The translations under genes were made by a program, and so were the position numbers. This document shows, one piece after another, positions 1 through 9,155 of a DNA stretch of 55,266 nucleotides (its first letter is position 1; each line of letters starts with the position of its first letter). The stretch comes from Chitinophagales bacterium (GTDB lineage Bacteria; Bacteroidota; Bacteroidia; Chitinophagales; LD1), in the NCBI GenBank assembly GCA_016786765.1, contig JAEUUZ010000040.1:1-55266 (forward strand), given 5' to 3'. The notes beneath the pieces are model-generated. The model was given only the letters and a program-made list of their open reading frames with translations, was not told the DNA's origin and searched no databases.

Positions 1-1
1 G

Positions 2-2308
2 TATACAAACTCTGGCAACTACACAGTTGCTGTTACCCTTACGTCTGATTCAGGCTGTGTCGATACAATGAGTAGAGCTGTTCATGTAGGTAAAAACAAT
101 ACACTTGCATTCACTTCAACTGCTGTGTGTGAAGGCAATACTACCGACTTTGTAAATACCACCGATTCCACAGGTTCAGGTGGTGTGAATTGGTTGTGGA
201 ATTTTGGAGATAACACAACCAATACATCGTACAGCACAACACATACGTATGCTACAGGAGGAACCTATTCTGTGCTTTTAACGGCAACTACTGTAGACGG
301 ATGTATTGACACGCTGCGCAAAAATACGCGTGTTAACTATCAACCAATCGCTAATTTTACGTTAAGCAATATCTGTCAGAACGATACCTTATACATCAAC
401 GATTTAAGTACACTTGGTGGTGGCACTATGGCCTACAATTGGAATTTTGGGGATGGATTTACAAGCACATCCAATCCGGCTAAACATAAGTACTCCAACT
501 TCGGCAACTACACAGTTTCAGTTACCCTAACGTCTGATTCGGGTTGCGTGGATACACTAAGTCGAGCGGTTCGTGTTGGCAAGAACAACACCCTTGCATT
601 CACCTCTACTACTGTATGTGAAGGCAATACTACCAACTTTGTGAACACTACCGATTCAACAGGTTCAGGCGGTGTAAATTGGCTGTGGAATTTTGGAGAT
701 AACGCTACAAATAGTTCATATAGTACAACACATACTTACACTCCGGGAGGTACATATAGCGTGCTTTTAACGGCAACAACTGTAGATGGATGTATTGATA
801 CGTTACGCAAAACGGCACAGGTGAATTATCAGCCGCAACCCGATTTCACCTTTACAGAAGAATGTATGCTTAATGCCAATAATTTCACGAATACAACTAC
901 TGTGAATGGAGGTAGCTATAGTAGCACTTGGAATTTTGGCGATGGAGCTACCTCTACTGCTCTTTCACCATCACATGTATATGCATCTTTCGGTTCTTAT
1001 TCAGTATTACTGGTAACTATTGCCGATTCCGGCTGTGTTGACAGTATTCGAAAAACAATCAATGTATTTGAAAATCCTATTGCTAATTACCGAGCGGATA
1101 GTGTTTGTTTAGGAGAAACTACAAATTTTCAAAACCAAACCAACACCGGTACATTCGTAGTACAAAGCTGGAATTGGGATTTAGGAGACGGAACAATAGA
1201 GAATGCAATAAGTCCTAACCACGTATATGCAAATGCAGGAGTATATAACACTTCTCTTATCGTAATCACCACTAATGGATGTAGCGATACAGTAACAAAA
1301 TCAGTAAAAGTAAATGCATTACCGGATGTTACATCTGTAATTGTGGAAGAGCGTTGCTTCAATACAATGGACGGAAGTATTACACTAACACCTAGCGCAG
1401 GACAAACACCATTCACCTATTATTGGAATAGTGTTGTAGGCACCAATGCAATAAACAATATAGGAGCAGGTCGTTATACCGTTATTTATCAGGATGCCAA
1501 TGAATGTGTGGGTACACAAACATTTGATTTGAACCCGAAAAATGAAATATTCATAGAAGCAACTGCATTAGATGTCAAATGCTTCAACGAGCGAAACGGT
1601 TATATCAATATTTTCGCCTACGGTGGAGAAGCCGGGTTTAATTATTTATGGAACACGGGTGCAACAACACCTACCCTTACCGATGTTGCCGCAGGCATAT
1701 ATGCTATAACGGTTACTGATGCAGCCGGTTGTTCATTGGATACTACAATTACTATCAATGAACCTTTACCGTTGGTGTTGAATGTTCTGCCACAAGACAC
1801 GCTTTACATTGGAAATACGACACAATTAGAAGTCAACTATGTATCTAATTATAACAACCCATCTTTCACTTGGTCGCCAGCTGTAGGTTTAAGTTGCAAC
1901 GACTGTGAAACACCAACTGCTTCGCCTTACAATACAACTACGTACGAAGTAACAATGACAGACAGTTCAGGGTGTCAAGTTAAAGACCAAATTACGATTT
2001 ATGTAAAAGCTAACCATCCGTTATATGTGCCGAATGCATTTTCGCCAAATGGTGATGGATACAACGATTATTTTAATGCGTTTACAGATAATTACAGAGA
2101 TTTCAATATGCGCATCTTTAACCGTTGGGGCGAAAAAATATTTGAAACAACTATGCCGGGCGATAATTCCAATTCAAATAGTTCCGGTTGGGATGGTATT
2201 TTTAAAGCTAACGTACAGCAACCGGGGGTATATGTTTATGAAGTGGAAGTGGTTTATCTCGATGGATTTACTCAAACGAAAAACGGAAGTTTCACCCTAA
2301 TTCGCTAA
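2..2308 (+). CDS. PKD/SprB-repeat surface protein with type B T9SS sorting domain, 5' truncated by the window
   Basis: The frame is open from base 2, so only the last 768 codons are here; the first ATG, at 68, is internal. Five PKD domains are visible by their W-N-F-G-D-G-type cores and H-x-Y motifs, preceded by the tail of another. Two SprB-like repeats follow (Y-x-W-N plus A-G-x-Y motifs, about residues 420-590 counted from 68). The end is a gliding-motility C-terminal domain (CHU_C, T9SS type B signal) with the diagnostic V-P-N-A-F-S-P-N-G-D-G motif, an F-N-R-W-G-E segment and G-V-Y-V-Y-E-V. In Bacteroidota such proteins are exported by T9SS and held on the cell surface as adhesins or gliding components. 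The ligand cannot be read from sequence. Two PKD pairs are near-duplicates at DNA level. Confidence 0.9.
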   Translation, partial: YTNSGNYTVAVTLTSDSGCVDTMSRAVHVGKNNTLAFTSTAVCEGNTTDFVNTTDSTGSGGVNWLWNFGDNTTNTSYSTTHTYATGGTYSVLLTATTVDGCIDTLRKNTRVNYQPIANFTLSNICQNDTLYINDLSTLGGGTMAYNWNFGDGFTSTSNPAKHKYSNFGNYTVSVTLTSDSGCVDTLSRAVRVGKNNTLAFTSTTVCEGNTTNFVNTTDSTGSGGVNWLWNFGDNATNSSYSTTHTYTPGGTYSVLLTATTVDGCIDTLRKTAQVNYQPQPDFTFTEECMLNANNFTNTTTVNGGSYSSTWNFGDGATSTALSPSHVYASFGSYSVLLVTIADSGCVDSIRKTINVFENPIANYRADSVCLGETTNFQNQTNTGTFVVQSWNWDLGDGTIENAISPNHVYANAGVYNTSLIVITTNGCSDTVTKSVKVNALPDVTSVIVEERCFNTMDGSITLTPSAGQTPFTYYWNSVVGTNAINNIGAGRYTVIYQDANECVGTQTFDLNPKNEIFIEATALDVKCFNERNGYINIFAYGGEAGFNYLWNTGATTPTLTDVAAGIYAITVTDAAGCSLDTTITINEPLPLVLNVLPQDTLYIGNTTQLEVNYVSNYNNPSFTWSPAVGLSCNDCETPTASPYNTTTYEVTMTDSSGCQVKDQITIYVKANHPLYVPNAFSPNGDGYNDYFNAFTDNYRDFNMRIFNRWGEKIFETTMPGDNSNSNSSGWDGIFKANVQQPGVYVYEVEVVYLDGFTQTKNGSFTLIR
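20..825 (+). repeat. Intragenic 480-bp duplication of a PKD domain pair
   Basis: Bases about 20-345 align with about 500-825 at an offset of 480 bp (160 codons, two PKD domains). Matching blocks include the region around 100-230 and that around 580-710. Many differences are third-position changes, so the duplication is not very recent and the protein sequence has been kept. Confidence 0.75.
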
Positions 2309-2415
2309 ACAACAGAAAATGAATACATTCATGCAAAATATAATAAAATGTACTTCTTAACGTTTAACGTCTTTATATTGAATTAAATCAATATAGAATC
2401 ATTGAAGATAAAAAT

Positions 2416-2423
2416 TACATTTG
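2416..2423 (+). promoter_or_regulatory. -7 box (TAnnTTTG) upstream of lpxC-fabZ
   Basis: TACATTTG matches the Bacteroidota sigma-A -7 consensus TAnnTTTG exactly, 16 nt before the ATG at 2440. No convincing -33 TTG is seen at the usual spacing. A 7-bp inverted repeat (ATATTGA/TCAATAT) lies just upstream at about 2375-2394. Confidence 0.45.
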
Positions 2424-2439
2424 CCTGTTTTAATTGAGC

Positions 2440-3858
2440 ATGAATACATTTCAACAAACCATACGAGAGTCCGTTTCGATTAGTGGAATTGGATTACATA
2501 CAGGGCAAAATGTTACATTACGTTTTCTTCCGGCACCGGCCAATCACGGTATTAAGTTTCAACGTACTGATATTGCAGAGAAACCCATAATACCTGCCGA
2601 TTGCGACTTGGTAACAACCGTTGAACGGGGTACCACATTAGAAAAAAACGGGGTGAAAGTAGCTACCGTTGAACACTTAATGGCAGCATTGTTTGGACTG
2701 CAAATCGACAACGTGTTGGTTGAACTTGACGGTCAAGAAGTACCTATCCTAGATGGAAGTTCTAAACCCTTTGTAGAACTTTTAGAAAAGAATATTACTG
2801 AACTTACCGAAGTTAGAGATGTTTTTGAGTTAAGAACCTCTGTACATTATGTAGACAAAGAAAACGGAGTAGAAATCCTAGCCCTACCGAGCGATCATTA
2901 CCGGGTAACCACAATGATCGACTATAAATCGGAGATTTTAGGACAACAGCACGCTTCTTTAAATAACGTCATCGATTTCAAAAACGAAATTGCAGCCGCT
3001 AGAACATTTTGCTTTTTACACGAATTAGAGATGTTGTTTGAAGCAGGTTTAATTCGGGGTGGTGACCTAAACAATGCAATTGTTATTGTAGAGAAAACAA
3101 TTTCTCCCGAGCTAAAACAAAAACTTCAAAAGATTTTCAACAAACCCGATATTGACGTAGTAAAAGAAGGAATCTTAAACAATCTAAAGTTGAATTATGT
3201 GAACGAGCCGGCTCGCCACAAGTTGTTGGATGTGATTGGTGATTTAGCATTGATTGGAATACCGTTTAACGCTAATATTATTTCTACTCGTCCGGGGCAT
3301 AAATCAAACATAGAGTTCGCTAAAAAACTTAAGGCGCATATTCGTAAGGTAAAGATGAAAGATGCTGCCCCATTTTACGACCCAAATATTCCACCGATTT
3401 ACGATGTAGAGCAAATCAAAAAACTATTGCCGCATCGTTATCCATTTTTGTTGATTGATAAAGTCATAAAAGTATCTGAAAAAGAAGTAATAGGGGTAAA
3501 AAACGTAACAGCAAACGAACATTTTTTTGAGGGCCATTTTCCTGGAAACCCTGTTATGCCTGGCGTTTTACAAATCGAAGCCATGGCGCAAACCGGTGGT
3601 GTACTCATTTTATCGAATGTTCCGGATCCGGAAAACTATGATACCTACTTTTTAAAGATAGATAAGGCAAAATTCAAACAGAAAGTGGTACCGGGAGATA
3701 CCCTTATTTTTAAACTAGAATTAGTTGCCCCGGTTCGTAGAGGATTAGTAGAAATGAAAGGCTCGGCATTTGTTGGCGATAAATTAGTTGCAGAGGCAGA
3801 GTTAGTAGCCCAAATAGTAAACCGAAAAAAATTGTTAGAGGTACAAACAGAAAAATAA
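2440..3858 (+). CDS. lpxC-fabZ: Bifunctional UDP-3-O-acyl-GlcNAc deacetylase / 3-hydroxyacyl-ACP dehydratase
   Basis: This is a fusion of two enzymes. The N-terminal half (about residues 1-310) is LpxC, the zinc deacetylase committing UDP-3-O-acyl-GlcNAc to lipid A: V-E-H-L-M-A-A-L carries the first zinc histidine, H-K-L-L-D-V-I-G-D the other ligands, and R-P-G-H a further conserved histidine. The C-terminal part (about 325-465) is FabZ, which dehydrates 3-hydroxyacyl-ACP: L-P-H-R-Y-P-F, the catalytic histidine in G-H-F-P-G-N-P, and the catalytic Glu in Q-I-E-A-M-A-Q. The fusion is usual in Bacteroidota. A TTG six bases earlier is open, but the ATG at 2440 is preferred because it directly begins the conserved N-terminus and sits downstream of a -7 box. 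The stop overlaps lpxA by one base, indicating an operon. Confidence 0.96.
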   Translation: MNTFQQTIRESVSISGIGLHTGQNVTLRFLPAPANHGIKFQRTDIAEKPIIPADCDLVTTVERGTTLEKNGVKVATVEHLMAALFGLQIDNVLVELDGQEVPILDGSSKPFVELLEKNITELTEVRDVFELRTSVHYVDKENGVEILALPSDHYRVTTMIDYKSEILGQQHASLNNVIDFKNEIAAARTFCFLHELEMLFEAGLIRGGDLNNAIVIVEKTISPELKQKLQKIFNKPDIDVVKEGILNNLKLNYVNEPARHKLLDVIGDLALIGIPFNANIISTRPGHKSNIEFAKKLKAHIRKVKMKDAAPFYDPNIPPIYDVEQIKKLLPHRYPFLLIDKVIKVSEKEVIGVKNVTANEHFFEGHFPGNPVMPGVLQIEAMAQTGGVLILSNVPDPENYDTYFLKIDKAKFKQKVVPGDTLIFKLELVAPVRRGLVEMKGSAFVGDKLVAEAELVAQIVNRKKLLEVQTEK

Positions 3859-4649
3859 TGAATCAACCATTTTCATACATCCATCCATCGGCTAAATTGG
3901 CAGACACAGTTATTGTTGAACCATTTGTGTCTATTAGTAAAAATGTTGAAATTGGTGCAGGTACTTGGATAGGACCGCATGTTACCATTATGGAAGGAGC
4001 ACGAATCGGAAAAAATTGCAAGATATTTCCCGGTGCAGTTATATCGGCTGTTCCACAAGATCTAAAATATAAAGGCGAAGATTCAACTGTTGAAATTGGC
4101 AACAATGTCATTATTCGTGAGTATGTGACCGTAAACAGAGGAACAGCACACTCCATGAAAACCAGTATCGGTAATAATACTATGCTAATGGCCTACGTGC
4201 ATATCGCACACGATTGTATGATTGGCGATAACTGTATTCTAGCCAATAATGTAAACCTTGCAGGGCACATCACTATTGAAGATTTTGCTATTTTGGGGGG
4301 AGCTTGTAATATTCAACAGTTTACCAAAATTGGGAAGTACGCCTTTTTATCAGGAGGAAGTTTAGTAAACAAAGATATTCCCCCTTTCGTTAGAGCAGCC
4401 CGACATCCAACGGCCTATGCCGGGGTAAATTCAATTGGGTTAAGAAGAAAAGGCTTCACAAACGAACAAATCAATGCCATTCACGACATCTATCGAATAC
4501 TGTATTTGAAAGGATTAAACACTTCAAATGCACTGAAATTAATAGAGACAGAGATTCCCTCTAGTCCCGAAAAAGACGAAATCGTACCTTTTATCCGCGA
4601 ATCGGTGCGTGGAATTATGAAAGGATTTAACAGTAAATATGAAGATTGA
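3858..4649 (+). CDS. lpxA: Acyl-ACP--UDP-N-acetylglucosamine O-acyltransferase
   Basis: LpxA transfers a 3-hydroxyacyl chain from ACP to UDP-GlcNAc, the first step of lipid A synthesis in the cytoplasm. The 263-residue protein is of normal length. Its first two thirds are hexapeptide repeats (I-G-x-x-x-x pattern) of a left-handed beta-helix, and the catalytic histidine lies in H-I-A-H-D-C near residue 118. The C-terminal helical part ends in the usual acidic/basic tail. Its ATG overlaps the lpxC-fabZ stop (TAATG), so the two are very likely translationally coupled. Its 3' end overlaps the next gene by 11 bp. Confidence 0.96.
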   Translation: MNQPFSYIHPSAKLADTVIVEPFVSISKNVEIGAGTWIGPHVTIMEGARIGKNCKIFPGAVISAVPQDLKYKGEDSTVEIGNNVIIREYVTVNRGTAHSMKTSIGNNTMLMAYVHIAHDCMIGDNCILANNVNLAGHITIEDFAILGGACNIQQFTKIGKYAFLSGGSLVNKDIPPFVRAARHPTAYAGVNSIGLRRKGFTNEQINAIHDIYRILYLKGLNTSNALKLIETEIPSSPEKDEIVPFIRESVRGIMKGFNSKYED

Positions 4650-5235
4650 GGTTGAAAATATCTCAAAACGATTCGGCCGGCAAGCCATTATCAAGCAGTT
4701 CAGCTATACCTTTCTGCCCAACAAAAAATATGTAATCACCGGAGCAAATGGAAGCGGAAAATCCACATTACTTAAAATGATTTCCGGCTTTTTATCGTTC
4801 GAAAGTGGAGACATAAGATACACCAAAGAAAATGAACCCATTAGTCGAGAAAATATAAACACCTATATTTCTTTTGCGGCTCCCTATATATTTATTCCGG
4901 AAGATTTAACGATTTTAGAAGCGATTGCATTTCAAAAAAAATTTAAAGCGTTTTCAAAATCTGATGCGGAAATCATTGCTGAACTAAATCTAGTTCCCAA
5001 TAAAAAAATCACGGAATTGTCTTCAGGCATGAAACAAAGACTCCATTTGGGGTTAGCTTTTTTTACAAATACCCCTGTATTGCTGCTGGATGAACCTACC
5101 TCATTCTTTGATAAGGAGTGGAAACTAAAATTTCAAGATTGGGTAATGGAACAGCAAGATAAAAGAATGATTATTCTGTGTTCGAATGACGAAGAAGAGT
5201 ACGTTCAATTCCCCCAAAGATTAAGAATCACATAG
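4639..5235 (+). CDS. Small ABC transporter ATP-binding protein
   Basis: This 198-residue single ABC ATPase has a Walker A (G-A-N-G-S-G-K-S-T, about residue 35), a signature motif L-S-S-G-M-K-Q-R and a Walker B V-L-L-L-D-E-P-T. The usual H-switch histidine appears replaced: the segment after Walker B reads I-I-L-C-S-N-D. No permease is adjacent. The start codon lies inside lpxA (11-bp overlap), so it is co-expressed with lipid A genes; a role in envelope lipid or cofactor export is possible but is inference. CcmA-like and LptB-like families are alternatives, but it is shorter than typical LptB. Confidence 0.85.
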   Translation: MKIEVENISKRFGRQAIIKQFSYTFLPNKKYVITGANGSGKSTLLKMISGFLSFESGDIRYTKENEPISRENINTYISFAAPYIFIPEDLTILEAIAFQKKFKAFSKSDAEIIAELNLVPNKKITELSSGMKQRLHLGLAFFTNTPVLLLDEPTSFFDKEWKLKFQDWVMEQQDKRMIILCSNDEEEYVQFPQRLRIT

Positions 5236-5295
5236 ATTTTACAATCATATGACAATGTGCATAAAAAAATCATTACTACGTAATGAATTTTATGT

Positions 5296-5303
5296 TACAT
5301 TTG
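5296..5303 (+). promoter_or_regulatory. -7 box (TAnnTTTG) upstream of the 5341 gene
   Basis: TACATTTG matches the Bacteroidota -7 consensus and lies 37 nt before the ATG at 5341. A clear -33 TTG at standard spacing is not seen. Confidence 0.4.
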
Positions 5304-5340
5304 GACTGCAAAAATTTTAAACGAAAACAATCATTTTAAA

Positions 5341-7827
5341 ATGAGAAAACAATTACTCTTTTTATCGTTAGTTGGAGTGGTTTTATCTGTTTCAGCAGGT
5401 GAAAACAAATCACTAAATAAGCCGCTTAAGCCGGCTACGGCTCCGGTTAAGGTGCTGAATTACAATGCTCCTAAAAGCAATTTAAGCAATACAAGTGCTG
5501 CTCGTTCAGGTAGAGCGCTTGTTAAGTTCCCAATTGGTTCTTCCGGTAACTTGAATAGCGTTTTAATTTCTGGATGTAATCAACTATATGCTGATGATAG
5601 CATTAACTCGGTTACATTTATTCATAGAAATGATGAAACTGCAGCTTGTTGTAATGCAGCTGGAAATAACGTTGGTCAATATCGTTTCGGCATTTCGAAA
5701 GATGGAGGAACAAATTGGACTACCAACATTGGAGTACTAAACCCTTCGGCTGAAAACGTTTTATTGAATGGTAGATACCCACAAGGAGTAATTTACAGAC
5801 CAACAGGTGTTACTGTTGCCGACTCAGCGTACTTAGGCTATTCAGGAACATGGCACAACGGTAGCAATGGTTCATGGTATGGAGAATATCGTGGGGCTGC
5901 ACAATTATCCGGAAATCCTGCTACTTTCCGCGAGCATCCTGATACCGTTAACGGAGGAAAAGTGCTTACTGGTAACTCGTTCACTGTTGCCGGAGATAAA
6001 TTCTTCAACATGAACGAAGAAAACTTAGGTGATTTTGCATCTTATTCAACAACTCCGGTTACAGCTTTGATTATGCAAAGAGGTACTTGGAATAATACAA
6101 CCAAAAATGTTGATTGGACAGATACCAGAATGCCAATGAGCTTTGAAGCACAAGCCGATGGAAGTTCAATTTTAACAAACGATATTATTGCCTTCGACCC
6201 AAGTGGACAATATGGTTGGTTAATTGGAACAGGAGATATTACTCCTGCCGATAACGAATACAGACTAGCTCCTTTTTACATGAAATCAACTGATTATGGC
6301 GCAACTTGGTCTGCTCCTGTTCAAATCAATATTGATACTTTAGCAGGATATCAAATGCCAGTTTTAGTAGATCAAAACACTGGAGATACTGTTAAAACTA
6401 CCATTAGAATTACAGGTACAGTTGACCTAGTTGTCGATTACTTAGGTAATCCGCACCTTTTCAACATCGCTTATCTTGCACCATTAGATAACGATGCATA
6501 TGATACTTACTATCCATTCTATGGCTATAAATTGTATGACTTAACTATTGGAGCAGATCAGTGTCAAAGTGGATGGATAGCTAATTTCTTGAAAGATATT
6601 TATGCTACTGCAAGTCAATTTGCTATTGTAGATGACGCCAACGCAGCATATACCGACAATAATCGTTTGCAAGCATCGAGAACAATGGATGGAAAACGCA
6701 TCTTCGCTATTTGGGCTGAAACTGACTCTGCATTAGCAGCAGCACAAGGAGCAGGTAACGCAGATAACGTTTCTCCTGATTTATTGGGAATTGGAATAGA
6801 TTTAGTTGGTAAAAAAACTACTCCTGTTAAGAACTTCACTTCCGGAGATGCGATGTTTAGTGGTGAAAGTACAGGTGTTACGCAAGGAACTGTTGGAGGA
6901 GCAATTTTCTCTTCAGTTTCTCAAACAGCCTTTACTAAAGGTACTACATACAATGTTCCTGCAATCTTAACAGAGCCGGACTATAACAACCCAACTGCAA
7001 ATCCTAAGAGCGGTATTAACCCTGCAAAATACTACTATTGCAAAAACATAGATTTCGCTAACGCTGAATTCTCATTGAGCATCGATAAACTTTCTCCTGT
7101 AATTGATGTTGCAGTTGCTAACGATACGATTATCATTCACAAAGACAGTACATTTAATATCCCGGCTGCAACTGCATTCGATTGTGTTGACGGAAATGTT
7201 ACCGTATTTACTTCTAGTAATGTTACTACGACAACTACCGGTTCTTATGCGGTAACTTATGTTGCTACCGATAATGCTGGCAATAAAGATTCGATTACAC
7301 TTGTTGTTTTAGTTCAAGCTAAACCAGTAGCTTTGTTCTCTAGTACTAAAATCACAGGAAATAGATATGTATTTACAGATACAAGCTTGTATTCTCCAAC
7401 TTCTAGATTGTGGACATTCAACAATTTGAACCCTACTGCTCAAAACCCTGTAAACAAAACATTTACGGCAAATGGTGCTATGAATGTTTGTTTAAAAGTT
7501 TCTAACTACTACGGAACAGATTCTATCTGTAAACCTTTCCAAATTGCATTGGGTATCCAAGATGAAGAAATGACTAAGTCAATTTCAGTATTCCCTACAA
7601 CGTCAAATGGTTTGTTTACGTTTAACTTATCAAAAACTTTCTCCGACAATATTGCTGTTACAGCGTTTAGCTTGAATGGCGAAAAAGTGTCTGAAGAGAA
7701 ATCGATTAAGGCAAATGCTTCTACAACTACACTTGACTTCACTAATTTAGCTAGCGGATTATATCAGTTAAGAATTGGTAACGCTAAAGATGGTTACACA
7801 GTGAAACCTGTTATCATTAATAAATAA
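5341..7827 (+). CDS. Secreted Asp-box/DUF5011-like protein with type A T9SS sorting domain
   Basis: The 828-residue protein starts with a Sec signal peptide (M-R-K-Q-L-L-F-L-S-L, cleavage near residue 20). The body (about 100-560) has two Asp-box-like motifs (S-K-D-G-G-T-N-W and S-T-D-Y-G-A-T-W), as in sialidase/BNR beta-propellers. Next is an immunoglobulin-like DUF5011/HYR-type domain (about 580-660, D-C-V-D-G-N-V-T-V and Y-V-A-T-D-N-A-G-N), then a degenerate PKD-like segment. The end is a type A T9SS sorting domain (S-V-F-P-T-T-S-N-G and L-A-S-G-L-Y-Q-L-R). It is probably exported and released or surface-anchored. Catalytic function is unknown: Asp boxes alone do not prove glycosidase activity. 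It is monocistronic, with a promoter box before it and a strong terminator after it. Confidence 0.85.
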   Translation: MRKQLLFLSLVGVVLSVSAGENKSLNKPLKPATAPVKVLNYNAPKSNLSNTSAARSGRALVKFPIGSSGNLNSVLISGCNQLYADDSINSVTFIHRNDETAACCNAAGNNVGQYRFGISKDGGTNWTTNIGVLNPSAENVLLNGRYPQGVIYRPTGVTVADSAYLGYSGTWHNGSNGSWYGEYRGAAQLSGNPATFREHPDTVNGGKVLTGNSFTVAGDKFFNMNEENLGDFASYSTTPVTALIMQRGTWNNTTKNVDWTDTRMPMSFEAQADGSSILTNDIIAFDPSGQYGWLIGTGDITPADNEYRLAPFYMKSTDYGATWSAPVQINIDTLAGYQMPVLVDQNTGDTVKTTIRITGTVDLVVDYLGNPHLFNIAYLAPLDNDAYDTYYPFYGYKLYDLTIGADQCQSGWIANFLKDIYATASQFAIVDDANAAYTDNNRLQASRTMDGKRIFAIWAETDSALAAAQGAGNADNVSPDLLGIGIDLVGKKTTPVKNFTSGDAMFSGESTGVTQGTVGGAIFSSVSQTAFTKGTTYNVPAILTEPDYNNPTANPKSGINPAKYYYCKNIDFANAEFSLSIDKLSPVIDVAVANDTIIIHKDSTFNIPAATAFDCVDGNVTVFTSSNVTTTTTGSYAVTYVATDNAGNKDSITLVVLVQAKPVALFSSTKITGNRYVFTDTSLYSPTSRLWTFNNLNPTAQNPVNKTFTANGAMNVCLKVSNYYGTDSICKPFQIALGIQDEEMTKSISVFPTTSNGLFTFNLSKTFSDNIAVTAFSLNGEKVSEEKSIKANASTTTLDFTNLASGLYQLRIGNAKDGYTVKPVIINK

Positions 7828-7843
7828 TTGAACGATATTATTA

Positions 7844-7880
7844 AAAAATGCCACTCAAATTGAGTGGCATTTTTATTTTT
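7844..7880 (+). terminator. Intrinsic terminator after the 5341 gene
   Basis: Perfect 15-bp arms (core ATGCCACTCAA / TTGAGTGGCAT) are separated by one base and followed by a T-rich tract. The palindrome could act in both directions. It ends only about 7 bases before the rarA start. Confidence 0.85.
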
Positions 7881-7886
7881 ATACCA

Positions 7887-9155
7887 ATGCAAACAATTTT
7901 ACCTCCATTAGCTGAACGCATGCGTCCGAAGTCTTGGGAAGATTTTACAGGACAGGAACACCTTATTGGGCAATCAGCCGCACTTCGTCAAATGATAGAA
8001 GCAGGTGTTTTACCATCTATCATCCTTTGGGGACCGCCAGGAACCGGAAAGACATCCCTTGCCCGTTTCATTGCACAACGTATCAACTTACCGTACTTCC
8101 AAATCAGTGCCATTGATTCTGGCGTTAAGGAGATTAGAGCGGTTATTGAATCGGCATCGAAAGAAGGTAAAGCCATTCTTTTCATTGATGAGATTCATCG
8201 TTTCAATAAATCGCAGCAAGATGCGCTTTTGGGGGCTGTAGAAGCCGGAATAATTACATTAATTGGTGCAACTACAGAAAATCCTTCTTTTGAGGTAAAT
8301 AAAGCCTTATTGTCGCGATGTCAAATTTTTATTCTGAATGAATTGGGTAAAGAGAGTTTAGTACAATTGATTCATCATGCTGTAACTTATGATGAAGTAT
8401 TAAAGGCGAAGGAAATTGTTGTTCAAGAATCAGAAGCACTTATCTATTATTCGGGTGGTGATGCGCGAAAATTATTGAACGTTTTAGAATTGGTTTCCAG
8501 CACACTAACGTCCGCTAACAAAACTATCACCAATACATTAGTGGAATCGATTCTGCAAAAAAAGATTCTATACCACGATAAAAAAGGAGAACAGCATTAT
8601 GATATTGTTTCAGCTTTTATAAAATCTATTCGAGGAAGCGATCCCAATGCGGCACTATTCTATCTTGCCAAAATGATGGAAGGTGGAGAAGATCCCAAAT
8701 TTATTGCCCGAAGACTTTTAATTTTATCATCGGAAGATATAGGCAATGCAAATCCTAATGCACTTTTATTAGCGAATACATGTTTTGATGCAGTGACCAA
8801 AATCGGTTATCCCGAGTGTGATCTGATTTTATCGCAAACTGTTATTTATTTGGCAACATCCCCAAAAAGCAATGCTTCTTATTTAGCCATTCGAGCAGCA
8901 CAACAAACCGCACGCGAGTACGCAGAACTTCCGGTGCCATTACATTTGCGAAATGCGCCTACAAAACTAATGAAGGATTTAGACTATGGAAAAGACTATA
9001 AATATGCCCACAACTTCGATGGCAATTTTATAGATGTGGAATTTTTGCCCAATGCCATCGCTGGGAAAAAATTCTATGACCCGGGCAATAATGCGAAAGA
9101 AAACGATATTCGCAATCAATTAAAAAAGTGGTGGAAAAACAAATACAACTATTGA
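7887..9155 (+). CDS. rarA: Replication-associated recombination protein A (AAA+ ATPase)
   Basis: RarA/MgsA is a clamp-loader-like AAA+ ATPase that acts at stalled replication forks. The 422-residue protein has Walker [10 protein letters not shown] (about residue 45), Walker [13 protein letters not shown], sensor 1 G-A-T-T-E-N-P-S-F and the family C-terminal domain. The frame is open upstream to 7848, but that extension is encoded by the terminator hairpin. The ATG at 7887 begins [14 protein letters not shown], the normal family start. It converges on purL, whose 3' end overlaps by 7 bp. Confidence 0.96.
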   Translation: MQTILPPLAERMRPKSWEDFTGQEHLIGQSAALRQMIEAGVLPSIILWGPPGTGKTSLARFIAQRINLPYFQISAIDSGVKEIRAVIESASKEGKAILFIDEIHRFNKSQQDALLGAVEAGIITLIGATTENPSFEVNKALLSRCQIFILNELGKESLVQLIHHAVTYDEVLKAKEIVVQESEALIYYSGGDARKLLNVLELVSSTLTSANKTITNTLVESILQKKILYHDKKGEQHYDIVSAFIKSIRGSDPNAALFYLAKMMEGGEDPKFIARRLLILSSEDIGNANPNALLLANTCFDAVTKIGYPECDLILSQTVIYLATSPKSNASYLAIRAAQQTAREYAELPVPLHLRNAPTKLMKDLDYGKDYKYAHNFDGNFIDVEFLPNAIAGKKFYDPGNNAKENDIRNQLKKWWKNKYNY

